A stretch of DNA of 64,000 bases from Gemmiger sp. An194 (GTDB lineage: Bacteria; Bacillota; Clostridia; Oscillospirales; Ruminococcaceae). Location: contig NZ_NFKA01000013.1 in assembly GCF_002160145.1 (NCBI RefSeq), positions 1 to 64,000 on the forward strand, in the 5' to 3' direction. Shown here in pieces: positions 57,171 to 64,000 of this stretch. The position numbers and the translations under genes were made by a program. The notes under the pieces are model-generated. The model was not told where the DNA came from and made no database searches. It saw only the letters and a program-made list of their open reading frames with translations. Position 1 is the first letter of the stretch, and every line of letters begins with the position of its first letter.

Positions 57171-57866
57171 TTAGCCGCCGAACTTGGCGCCGTTCATCTT
57201 GATGCCAGGGCCCATGGTGGTAGCCACGGTGGCGCTCTTGATGTACTGGCCCTTCGCAGCAGCAGGCTTAGCCTTCACGATGGCGTCCATCACGGTGCGC
57301 AGGTTCTCGCCCAGCTTCTCAGCGCCGAAGCTGGCCTTGCCCACGGGCACGTGGATGATGTTCTGCTTGTCCAGACGGTACTCGATCTTACCGGCCTTGG
57401 CTTCGGTAACAGCGCGGCCGATGTCGGGAGTAACGGTGCCGGCCTTGGGGTTGGGCATCAGGCCACGGGGACCCAGAACCTTACCCAGACGGCCAACCTG
57501 GCCCATCATGTCGGGGGTGGTAACCAGAACGTCGAAGTCAACGAAGCCTTCGTTCTGGATCTTGGCGATCAGGTCAGCGTCGCCAACCATCATAGCGCCA
57601 GCTTCCTCGGCAGCCTTGGCAGCGTCGCCTTTGCAGATGGCGATAACGCGCACGTCGCGGCCGGTACCGTGAGGCAGCACAACAGCGCCGCGGACCTGCT
57701 GGTCAGCGTGGCGGCTGTCAACGCCCAGGCGGACGTGCAGCTCAACGGTCTCATCAAACTTGGCCTTGGCGGTCTGGCAGCACAGAGCCAGAGCCTCGTC
57801 GGCCTCATACAGCTTAGAGCGGTCGATCAGCTTGGCGCTGTCGACATAGTGTTTACCATGTTTCAT
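57171..57866 (-). CDS. rplA: 50S ribosomal protein L1
   Basis: The 231-residue protein has the L1 signatures [21 protein letters not shown], the [27 protein letters not shown] segment and [19 protein letters not shown]. It binds 23S rRNA at the L1 stalk and can repress the rplK-rplA message. ATG at 57866 follows AGGAGGAAAAAG. It lies 61 bases after rplK. Confidence 0.97.
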   Translation of the reverse strand: MKHGKHYVDSAKLIDRSKLYEADEALALCCQTAKAKFDETVELHVRLGVDSRHADQQVRGAVVLPHGTGRDVRVIAICKGDAAKAAEEAGAMMVGDADLIAKIQNEGFVDFDVLVTTPDMMGQVGRLGKVLGPRGLMPNPKAGTVTPDIGRAVTEAKAGKIEYRLDKQNIIHVPVGKASFGAEKLGENLRTVMDAIVKAKPAAAKGQYIKSATVATTMGPGIKMNGAKFGG

Positions 57867-57927
57867 TACTTTTTCCTCCTGTGTGGTCTATCGGATTTAA
57901 GTTCCTCCCACGAATCCAGCGGGGTGA

Positions 57928-58353
57928 TTACTCGGTTACGGTAACACCCATGCTGCGGCAGGTGCCGGCGATCATGCTGACAGCGCTTTCCAGGTTGGCA
58001 GCATTCAGGTCGGGCATCTTGGTCTTGGCGATCTCTTCCAGCTGAGCCTTGGTGATGGTGGCCACCTTGGTCTTGTTGGGAACGCCGGAACCGCTCTCGA
58101 TGCCGCAGGCCTTCTTGATCAGCACGGGGGCCGGAGGAGTTTTGGTGATGAAGCTGAAGGAACGGTCAGCATACACGGTGATTACAACGGGGATGATGTA
58201 GCCCATGTCCTTCTGGGTACGCTCGTTGAATTCCTTGGTGAACGCCATGATGTTCACGCCGTGCTGGCCCAGAGCGGGACCAACAGGGGGAGCCGGAGTC
58301 GCTTTGCCGGCGGGGATCTGCAGCTTAATATAGCCAGTTACTTTTTGCGCCAT
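57928..58353 (-). CDS. rplK: 50S ribosomal protein L11
   Basis: The 141-residue protein has the L11 N-terminal domain ([42 protein letters not shown]) and the rRNA-binding C-terminal domain ending [13 protein letters not shown] at 58353 follows TGGAGGTG. A structured 130-bp gap separates it from nusG. Confidence 0.97.
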   Translation of the reverse strand: MAQKVTGYIKLQIPAGKATPAPPVGPALGQHGVNIMAFTKEFNERTQKDMGYIIPVVITVYADRSFSFITKTPPAPVLIKKACGIESGSGVPNKTKVATITKAQLEEIAKTKMPDLNAANLESAVSMIAGTCRSMGVTVTE

Positions 58354-58483
58354 TTTAAATGCACCTCCAAAATTTGTGGTAAGCTAGCGGGCCGGGCTTA
58401 TCCGGCCCTCCCACGGGCACCGGCAACCGCCAGCGCCCTATAAAAACCGCATCTAGCGGCTCTTACCATAAGGGTTTTTGCTG
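58354..58483 (-). promoter_or_regulatory. Structured leader between nusG and rplK
   Basis: On the minus strand TGGTAAG near 58460 can pair with CTTACCA near 58380, closing a domain that holds GCCGCTAGATGCGG and the GGGCCGG/CCGGCCC hairpin. This place in the operon is where L1 autoregulates in other bacteria. The structure is inferred by eye; an L1 binding site is a guess. Confidence 0.4.
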
Positions 58484-59005
58484 TCACAGGGGTTTGACCT
58501 GATCCAGCTCCAGTTCTGCGGGCGTTTCGCGCCCGAACATCGAGACCTTCACGCGCACCTTGCGATGCTCCATGTCGATCTCTTCCACGAGACCCACGAA
58601 GCCCTCCAGAGGACCAGCGTTGATCTCCACATTGTCGCCCACTTCGTAGTCCACAGTGGGCTCGGCCACGGTCTCCACGCCCAGCTTGTCCACCTCTGCC
58701 TGAGACAGGGGCACCGGCTTGGACGAGGGGCCCACGAAACCGGTCACACCGCGGCAGTTGCGAACGATGTACCAGCTTTCGTCGGTCATGACCATCTTCA
58801 CCAGCACATAGCCGGGGAAGATTTTGCGCTCAACCATGCGCTCCTTGCCGTCCTTGATTTCGGGTTCCATCATAACGGGAACCTTCACTTCATGGATCAG
58901 ATCCTGCAGGCGGCGGTTGGCCACGATGGTCTCAAGGTTCTGTGCCACTTTGTTTTCATAACCGGAATAGGTATGCACAACATACCACATTGCCTGTTCT
59001 GCCAT
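58484..59005 (-). CDS. nusG: Transcription termination/antitermination protein NusG
   Basis: The 173-residue protein has the NGN domain (MWYVVHTYSGYENKVAQNLET...FPGYVLVKMVMTDESWYIVRNCRGVTGFVG) and the C-terminal KOW domain (YEVGDNVEINAGPLEGFVGLVEEID). It binds RNA polymerase and modulates pausing and termination. ATG at 59005 follows GGAAGGGAG. It lies 36 bases after secE, in the usual order. Confidence 0.97.
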   Translation of the reverse strand: MAEQAMWYVVHTYSGYENKVAQNLETIVANRRLQDLIHEVKVPVMMEPEIKDGKERMVERKIFPGYVLVKMVMTDESWYIVRNCRGVTGFVGPSSKPVPLSQAEVDKLGVETVAEPTVDYEVGDNVEINAGPLEGFVGLVEEIDMEHRKVRVKVSMFGRETPAELELDQVKPL

Positions 59006-59041
59006 ACGTTTACTCCCTTCCGCTTTTCAGGATGCGGCCGC

Positions 59042-59293
59042 TTACAGGTTTGCAGCGGCCTGCAGCACCAAATGCATGACCTCGCCGAACAGCAGGTCAA
59101 GCAGCAGGATGACGATAGCAGAAACAATCATAACCACCAGCACCACGATGCTGTTGTTGATGATCTGGCTCTTGGAGGGCCAAACCACCTTTTTCAGTTC
59201 GCTCTTGGTGTCGCGGAAGAACTTCCCGATCCCTTTGAACCAATTTTTGACTTTAGCAAAAAAACCGGGCTTCTTGGCAGTATTTTCAGCCAT
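59042..59293 (-). CDS. secE: Preprotein translocase subunit SecE
   Basis: The 83-residue protein has the SecE amphipathic segment (FFRDTKSELKKVVWPSKSQIINNSIVVL) and a single C-terminal membrane helix (about 48-70). It stabilises SecY in the protein-export channel. ATG at 59293 follows AAAGGCGGG. The order rpmG-secE-nusG is conserved. Confidence 0.96.
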   Translation of the reverse strand: MAENTAKKPGFFAKVKNWFKGIGKFFRDTKSELKKVVWPSKSQIINNSIVVLVVMIVSAIVILLLDLLFGEVMHLVLQAAANL

Positions 59294-59310
59294 GGATGTT
59301 CCCGCCTTTC

Positions 59311-59460
59311 TTACTTGGTCTCACGATGGACAGTATGCTTCTTGCAGAAACGGCAATACTTCTTCATCTCCAGCCGGTCGGGGCTGTTCTTCTTGTTCTT
59401 CATGGTGTTGTAGTTGCGCTGTTTGCACTCAGTGCAGGCCAGGGTGATTTTCACTCTCAT
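59311..59460 (-). CDS. rpmG: 50S ribosomal protein L33
   Basis: The 49-residue protein has the two CxxC pairs of zinc-binding L33 ([11 protein letters not shown] and [10 protein letters not shown]). ATG at 59460 follows ATGGAGGTG about ten bases upstream; a longer in-frame reading has no support. Keeping the Cys pairs makes it the zinc form. Confidence 0.96.
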   Translation of the reverse strand: MRVKITLACTECKQRNYNTMKNKKNSPDRLEMKKYCRFCKKHTVHRETK

Positions 59461-59781
59461 TTGTCTTCGGCACCTCCATTTAACGGTTTGTTTAGCCTCC
59501 CTCGTGCTTGCAGGCCGTACCCTGAAAAAAGGCACAAAAAAATAAGCCTGCAAAATGAGGTGTAATCATCATAGCACATCCCGCCGGGGCCGTCAATACC
59601 AATCCCACAGATTTTTTTGCGGCCTGCCGCCAAGGCTTTTACCTTTTGCCCATAGCCTGCCCGGCATTTTTATGGTATTATTAGAATACTTATGTGCAAC
59701 CGCCCTTGACCGGTCTCTTTGGCCGGGTCAATGTTGGATCGATTTGTGTTGATTTCCTTGGAGAGAAAGGTCTTTGCAGCT
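59461..59781. other. 321-bp divergent control region between rpmG and ddl
   Basis: It holds the promoter of the ribosomal operon (59568-59596) with an approximately 100-base leader, and on the other strand a weak extended -10 for ddl (TGGTATTAT, 59673-59681) followed by a leader hairpin TTGACCGG/CCGGGTCAA (59706-59731). I see no gene in it. Confidence 0.5.
59568..59596 (-). promoter_or_regulatory. Promoter of the rpmG-secE-nusG-rplK-rplA operon
   Basis: On the minus strand -35 TTGACG (59591-59596) and -10 TATGAT (59568-59573) are 17 bases apart. Confidence 0.75.
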
Positions 59782-60861
59782 ATGAACAAACTGAATGTTG
59801 CGCTGCTGTTCGGCGGCGTTTCCAGCGAACACGAGGTGAGCCGCGTTTCGGCCAGCACCATCGCCCGGGCGCTCAAGCCCTCCTCGTACCATCTTTACAC
59901 TGTGGGCATCACCAAGGATGGCCGCTGGCTGTATTACTCCGGCCCCATTGAAAAAATGGCGGACGGCAGCTGGGAGCAGGACCCCTCCTGCGTGCCCTGC
60001 ATGATCAGCCCCGACCGCTCGGATCACGGCCTGGTGCTCTGCCGTCACGACGGCACCTGGGCGGTGCTGCCCATGGATGTGGTCATCCCCGCTCTGCACG
60101 GCAAGAACGGCGAGGACGGCACCATTCAGGGCCTGCTGGAGCTGGCGGGCATCCCCTATGTGGGCTGCGGCGTGCTGGCAAGCGCCGTCTGCATGGACAA
60201 AGCGGTGGCCAACACCCTGATGGATGCGGCGGGCATCGACCGCTGCGCCTGGGACTGGGCCAGCCGCTACGATTGCGCGGACTTTGACGCCCTGGAGGCC
60301 CGCCTGGCCGAAAAGCTCCACTACCCCATCTTCGTGAAGCCCGCCAACGCCGGCAGCAGCGTGGGCATCAGCAAGGCTGCAAATAAGGCCGAGCTGGAAA
60401 AGGCCATTCAGGTGGCTCTGGCTGAGGATAACAAGGTGGTCTTCGAGCGCTTTGTACAGGGCCAGGAGGTGGAGTGCGCGGTGATCGGCAACGAGGTCTG
60501 CGTTTCCACCCGCCCCGGCGAGATCCTGGCCAGCGAGGCATTCTACACCTACGAGGACAAATATGTGCTGGGCACCAGCCGAACCGTGATCCCCGCTCAC
60601 CTGAGCGAGGAGGTGCTGGACAAGGTGAAGGCCCAGGCGGAAAAGGCCTACCGGGCTCTGGGCTGCGAGGGCCTGGCCCGGGTGGACTTCTTCGTGGAGA
60701 ACGGCGACACCATTCTGCTCAACGAGATCAACACCCTGCCCGGCTTCACCTCCATCAGCATGTATCCCAAGCTGATGGAAGACGCGGGCAAACCCATCGA
60801 CCAGCTGCTGGACGAACTGGTCGCCCTTGCGCTGCAGCGCGCGGGGGTCCGCCATGGATAA
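59782..60861 (+). CDS. ddl: D-alanine--D-alanine ligase
   Basis: The 359-residue ATP-grasp enzyme joins two D-Ala for peptidoglycan. It shows the N-terminal LLFGGVSSEHEVSRVSAST, the hinge HGKNGEDGTIQGLLELAGIPYVGCGV, the ATP-binding PIFVKPANAGSSVGISK and the metal-binding VDFFVENGDTILLNEINTLPGFT. ATG at 59782 follows GAGAAAGG. The length fits DdlA forms. It overlaps murI by eight bases, coupling D-Ala-D-Ala and D-Glu supply. Confidence 0.96.
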   Translation: MNKLNVALLFGGVSSEHEVSRVSASTIARALKPSSYHLYTVGITKDGRWLYYSGPIEKMADGSWEQDPSCVPCMISPDRSDHGLVLCRHDGTWAVLPMDVVIPALHGKNGEDGTIQGLLELAGIPYVGCGVLASAVCMDKAVANTLMDAAGIDRCAWDWASRYDCADFDALEARLAEKLHYPIFVKPANAGSSVGISKAANKAELEKAIQVALAEDNKVVFERFVQGQEVECAVIGNEVCVSTRPGEILASEAFYTYEDKYVLGTSRTVIPAHLSEEVLDKVKAQAEKAYRALGCEGLARVDFFVENGDTILLNEINTLPGFTSISMYPKLMEDAGKPIDQLLDELVALALQRAGVRHG

Positions 60862-61669
60862 GCGGCCCATCGGCGTGTTCGATTCCGGCATGGGCGGTCT
60901 CACGGCGGTGCGCCAGCTGCAGGCCGTTCTGCCCGGCGAGGACATCGTCTACTTCGGCGACACCGGCCGGGTACCCTACGGCAGCCGAAGCCCGGAGACC
61001 ATTCGCCAGTACGCCGAACAGGACATCCGCTTTCTGCTCAGCCAGGATGTAAAATTTCTGCTGGCCGCCTGCGGCACAGTGAGCAGCACGCTGCCCAAAT
61101 CCTACACCGAGGCCCTGCCGGTGCCCTATGTGGGCGTGGTAGGCGCGGCGGTTTCCGCCGCGGCGGCAGCCACCAGAAACGGCCGCATCGGCGTGATCGC
61201 CACCCCGGCCACCATCCGCAGCCGCAGCTACGAGACCCGCATCCAAAGCATCCTGCCCGAGGCCCAGGTCTTCACCAGAAGCTGCCCCATGTTCGTGCCG
61301 CTGGTGGAAAACGGCTATGTGGGCCCCAATGACCCCATCACCACCGCCATCGCCCACGAGTATCTGGACGAGGTCCGCGCCAAAGGAGTGGATACCCTGA
61401 TTCTGGGCTGCACCCACTATCCCCTGATCGCCCACATCATCGCCCAGGTGATGGGCCCGGATGTGACCCTGATCGACTCCGGCCGGGAGGCTGCCCTCAA
61501 GGCCCGGGATATGCTCGCCCGGCTGGACCTTCTGAGCGACGGCACCAAAAAAGGCGAAACCCGCTATTTTATGAGCGATTCCCCGGAGAGCTTCTCCGCG
61601 GCGGTTCGGCTGTTCATCGGCCCTCAGGGCGAGGGCACGGCCAGCCAGATCGCCATTGAGCAATACTGA
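60854..61669 (+). CDS. murI: Glutamate racemase
   Basis: The 271-residue racemase provides D-glutamate for the peptidoglycan stem. It has GVFDSGMGGLT, GDTGRVPYG, a first catalytic Cys (C73) in AACGTVSST and the second in LGCTHYPL. Most MurI proteins have ACNT at the first site; here the Asn is Gly. ATG at 60854 lies within the end of ddl, after GGGGGT. It is followed closely by the ywiB-like gene. Confidence 0.94.
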   Translation: MDKRPIGVFDSGMGGLTAVRQLQAVLPGEDIVYFGDTGRVPYGSRSPETIRQYAEQDIRFLLSQDVKFLLAACGTVSSTLPKSYTEALPVPYVGVVGAAVSAAAAATRNGRIGVIATPATIRSRSYETRIQSILPEAQVFTRSCPMFVPLVENGYVGPNDPITTAIAHEYLDEVRAKGVDTLILGCTHYPLIAHIIAQVMGPDVTLIDSGREAALKARDMLARLDLLSDGTKKGETRYFMSDSPESFSAAVRLFIGPQGEGTASQIAIEQY

Positions 61670-61695
61670 ACCCAAAAGGAGGTCCCCGCCCGTTT

Positions 61696-62139
61696 ATGAA
61701 CGAGGATTTTCTCATCCGCATCGACGGCCGGATGGAGCAGGCCGGCGAAACCGATTCGGTGGAGCTGATGACCCGCGGCAGCTTTGTGCGCCGGGGCGGC
61801 AGCTTCTTCATCACCTACAAAGAGAGCGAGACCACCGGCTATGCCGGCTGCACCACCACCGTGAAGGTGGCCGAGAATGCGCAGAAGGTGTCCATGCTGC
61901 GCTTCGGCCCCGCCGCCAGCCAGCTGATCATCGAAAAGGGCACCCGCCATCTGTGCCACTACGAGACCGGCTACGGCTCCATGACCCTGGGCGTGGCCGC
62001 CGACGAGATCGAAAGCCAGCTGTCCGACGAGGGCGGCCAGGTGAAGTTCAGCTACACGCTGGACGCCGACCAGGACACCGTGCTCAGCCGCAATCTGGTG
62101 ACCATCACCGTGAAGCGGGCCGAGCGCACACCCCTTTGA
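61696..62139 (+). CDS. DUF1934 protein (YwiB-like)
   Basis: The 147-residue protein is a DUF1934/YwiB-type beta-barrel: it opens IRIDGRMEQAGETDSVELMTRGSF and contains FFITYKESETTGYAGCTTTVKV and LCHYETGYGSMTLGVAADEIE. The family is calycin-like and of unknown function. As in Bacillus subtilis it lies directly before argS. ATG at 61696 follows AAAAGGAGG. Confidence 0.88.
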   Translation: MNEDFLIRIDGRMEQAGETDSVELMTRGSFVRRGGSFFITYKESETTGYAGCTTTVKVAENAQKVSMLRFGPAASQLIIEKGTRHLCHYETGYGSMTLGVAADEIESQLSDEGGQVKFSYTLDADQDTVLSRNLVTITVKRAERTPL

Positions 62140-62199
62140 TTTGCTGTTCCCGGCGCGGCGCGCGCCTTCAAGTTTAAAAGGAAAGGAATACCGATCGAT

Positions 62200-63990
62200 A
62201 TGACCAATATGGAAAACGAATCCATGATCGCCGAGATGAAGGAAACCTACAAGAACTACAACCCCCGCAAGGATGCGCTGGACGAGGCCCGCGCCCTGCT
62301 GACTCAGGCCGCTCAGGCTGCCATGGCCGCCGGTGAGCTGCCCCAGACCGATCTGCCCGACTTCATCGTGGAGATCCCCGGTGATGTGAAGAACGGCGAC
62401 GTGGCCAGCAACCTGGCCATGGCCGGCGCCCGCGTCTTCAAGAAGGCTCCCCGCCAGATCGCCGATGCCATTCTGGCCCATCTGCCCAGCCTGGAGAACA
62501 GCATCTTCTCCAAGGTGGAGGTGGCCGGCCCCGGCTTCATCAACCTGTTCCTGGCTCCGGGCTGGTTTGCCAGCGTGGTCTACGGCGCAACCCTGAACGA
62601 GCAGTACGGCCGCACCGATTTCGGCGAGGGCAAGAAGATCAACGTGGAGTTCGTTTCCGCCAACCCCACCGGCCCCATGCACCTGGGCAACGCCCGCGGC
62701 GGCGCGCTGGGTGACTGCCTGGCCGCTGTGATGGACTGGGCCGGTTACGATGTGACCCGTGAGTTCTACGTGAACGACGCGGGCAACCAGATCCAGAAGT
62801 TCGGCAAGAGCCTGTCCGCCCGTTACCTGCAGCACTTCAAGGGCGAGGAGGCCGTGCCCTTCCCCGAGGACGGCTACCAGGGCGAGGACATCAAGGTTCT
62901 GGCCACCGAATTTGCCTCCATCGAGGGTGACAAGTACGTGGACGCCGACGAGGAGACCCGCAAGCAGGCTCTGATCAACTACGGCCTGCCCAAGAACGTG
63001 GCCGGTCTGGAGCGTGACCTGGCCAAGTACCGCATCACCTACGATGTGTGGTTCCGCGAGAGCACCCTGCACGACTCCGGCGCAGTGCAGGCGGTGATCG
63101 ACAAGCTGCTGGCCACCGGTGCCTGCTACAAGGCCGAGGACGGCGCCATCATGTACAAGAGCGCCCAGTACAGCGAGAAGTACGGCGCGGCCAACAAGCG
63201 CAAGGATGAGGACGAGGCCAAGGACGAGGTTCTGGTGCGTGCCAACGGCATTCCCACCTACTTCGCGGCGGATATCGCCTACCACTACAACAAGCTGGCC
63301 GTGCGCGGCTTCGATAAAGCCATCGACATCTGGGGCGCCGACCATCACGGCCACGTGGCCCGTATGAAGGGCGCCATGGACGCCGTGGGCCTGAACGGCG
63401 AGGATCTGGACGTGATCCTGATGCAGCTGGTCAAGCTGGTAAAGGACGGCCAGCAGGTGCGTATGAGCAAGCGGACCGGTAAGGCCATCACCCTGACCGA
63501 CCTGCTGGACGAGGTGCCCATCGATTCCGCCCGCTTCTTCTTCAACCTGCGCGAGGCAGGCAGCCAGATGGACTTTGACCTGGATCTGGCCGTTAAGGAG
63601 GACAGCGAGAACCCGGTATACTACGTGCAGTACGCCCACGCCCGCATCTGCTCCATCGTGAAGAAGCTGGCCAGCGAGGGCATCTCCTACGAGGGTCATA
63701 CCGCCTGGGCCGGTTACCAGTTCAGCGAGCCCGCCGAGCTGGAGCTGATCCGTGCCGTGAGCGCCTTCCCCGCTGAGATCGTGACCAGCGCCAAGAACTA
63801 CGAGCCCGCCCGCATCACCCGCTACGTGATCGACCTGGCCGGCTCCTTCCACAAGTTCTACAACGCCTGCCGCATCAAGGACGCGGAGCCTGCCGCCCGT
63901 CAGGCCCGTCTGGCTCTGTGCCTGGCCGTGAAGCAGGTCATCGCCAACGTGCTGACCATGTTCAAGGTCACCGTACCCGAGAGCATGTAA
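62200..63990 (+). CDS. argS: Arginine--tRNA ligase
   Basis: The 596-residue class I synthetase has the N-terminal additional domain (about 1-120), HIGH-type motif NPTGPMHLGNARG (about 149-160), the KMSKS-type RMSKRTG (about 423-429) and a C-terminal anticodon-binding DALR domain (about 480-596). ATG at 62200 follows AAGGAAAGG; a second ATG three codons on is possible. The gene is complete, ending ten bases before the window edge. Confidence 0.96.
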   Translation: MTNMENESMIAEMKETYKNYNPRKDALDEARALLTQAAQAAMAAGELPQTDLPDFIVEIPGDVKNGDVASNLAMAGARVFKKAPRQIADAILAHLPSLENSIFSKVEVAGPGFINLFLAPGWFASVVYGATLNEQYGRTDFGEGKKINVEFVSANPTGPMHLGNARGGALGDCLAAVMDWAGYDVTREFYVNDAGNQIQKFGKSLSARYLQHFKGEEAVPFPEDGYQGEDIKVLATEFASIEGDKYVDADEETRKQALINYGLPKNVAGLERDLAKYRITYDVWFRESTLHDSGAVQAVIDKLLATGACYKAEDGAIMYKSAQYSEKYGAANKRKDEDEAKDEVLVRANGIPTYFAADIAYHYNKLAVRGFDKAIDIWGADHHGHVARMKGAMDAVGLNGEDLDVILMQLVKLVKDGQQVRMSKRTGKAITLTDLLDEVPIDSARFFFNLREAGSQMDFDLDLAVKEDSENPVYYVQYAHARICSIVKKLASEGISYEGHTAWAGYQFSEPAELELIRAVSAFPAEIVTSAKNYEPARITRYVIDLAGSFHKFYNACRIKDAEPAARQARLALCLAVKQVIANVLTMFKVTVPESM

Positions 63991-64000
63991 GCAGTCTACA

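Noticed and set aside
1-64000. CRISPR array, prophage or defence island
   Set aside because: No regularly spaced repeats, phage structural genes, integrases or restriction/toxin genes were seen; the only mobile element is the IS at 645-2206.

Overview
The window looks like a chromosomal segment of a high-GC, low-copy-repeat Clostridia member of the Oscillospiraceae/Ruminococcaceae type (Gemmiger, Subdoligranulum or Faecalibacterium-like). This is inferred from the Firmicutes gene sets: the rpmG-secE-nusG-rplK-rplA and rplJ-rplL order with an L10 leader, ywiB next to argS, a minimal sufC-sufB pair, feoA-feoA-feoB with a Cys-rich partner, a YtrA-type GntR/ABC operon and a DUF368 protein. Strong AGGAGG-type ribosome binding sites and GC-rich codons fit this. 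Species cannot be fixed from the window alone.

Layout. 1-392: two tandem sigma-A promoters pointing left, out of the window, into what is very likely an rRNA operon; then tRNA-Arg(CCG) with its terminator. 606-2245: an intact IS1182-like element bounded by two identical hairpins. 2255-6838: metallo-beta-lactamase-fold hydrolase, YcxB-like membrane protein, hexapeptide acetyltransferase, NusG-II protein and Na/Pi cotransporter. 6929-10203: ferrous iron uptake operon (feoA1, feoA2, feoB, a tiny membrane peptide, the Cys-rich partner) with three copies of a GTTAG-N6-CTAAY palindrome, a likely metalloregulator operator. 10411-13181: minimal SUF system and a zinc-dependent phospholipase C-like protein. 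13521-18548: mfd and a UMF1-type MFS transporter. 18781-21868: VanW, DltA-like adenylation enzyme, DltC-like carrier protein and GtrA protein, an envelope-modification cluster without dltB or dltD. 21949-24617: ECF sigma factor, zinc-finger anti-sigma and two membrane proteins. 24770-30380: DUF368 lipid-carrier transporter, exonuclease III, CPBP protease, then a GntR/ABC transporter operon. 30546-38701: mutY, small membrane protein, FMN-dependent dehydrogenase, two tandem degenerate LytM proteins, bioY, and a double-AAA ATPase whose first module has lost its Walker B acidic pair. 38824-47722: prfC, a GNAT-MnmM fusion, HtrA protease, serine acetyltransferase, a GGDEF protein, a metallophosphoesterase and a DacF-like carboxypeptidase. 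47804-49792: an alpha-L-fucosidase and its divergent AraC regulator, both broken. 50026-55649: pncB, a CmpB-like membrane protein, a GH13 alpha-glucosidase and glmS. 55890-59460: ribosomal protein/nusG/secE cluster on the minus strand. 59782-63990: ddl, murI, ywiB-like gene and argS.

Most of the window is ordinary core genome, with many convergent pairs sharing bidirectional hairpin terminators. Cell-wall functions recur (ddl, murI, glmS, dacF, vanW, dltA/C, two LytM-like proteins, the DUF368 carrier transporter). I found no prophage, CRISPR array or clear defence island. The observations most worth following are the dead-Walker-B AAA ATPase, the tandem zinc-less LytM pair, the GNAT-MnmM fusion, the iron-operon operators with an unannotated 38-residue peptide, the 26-bp element shared by two promoters, and the jointly decayed fucosidase/AraC locus. 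None by itself amounts to a demonstrated new system.
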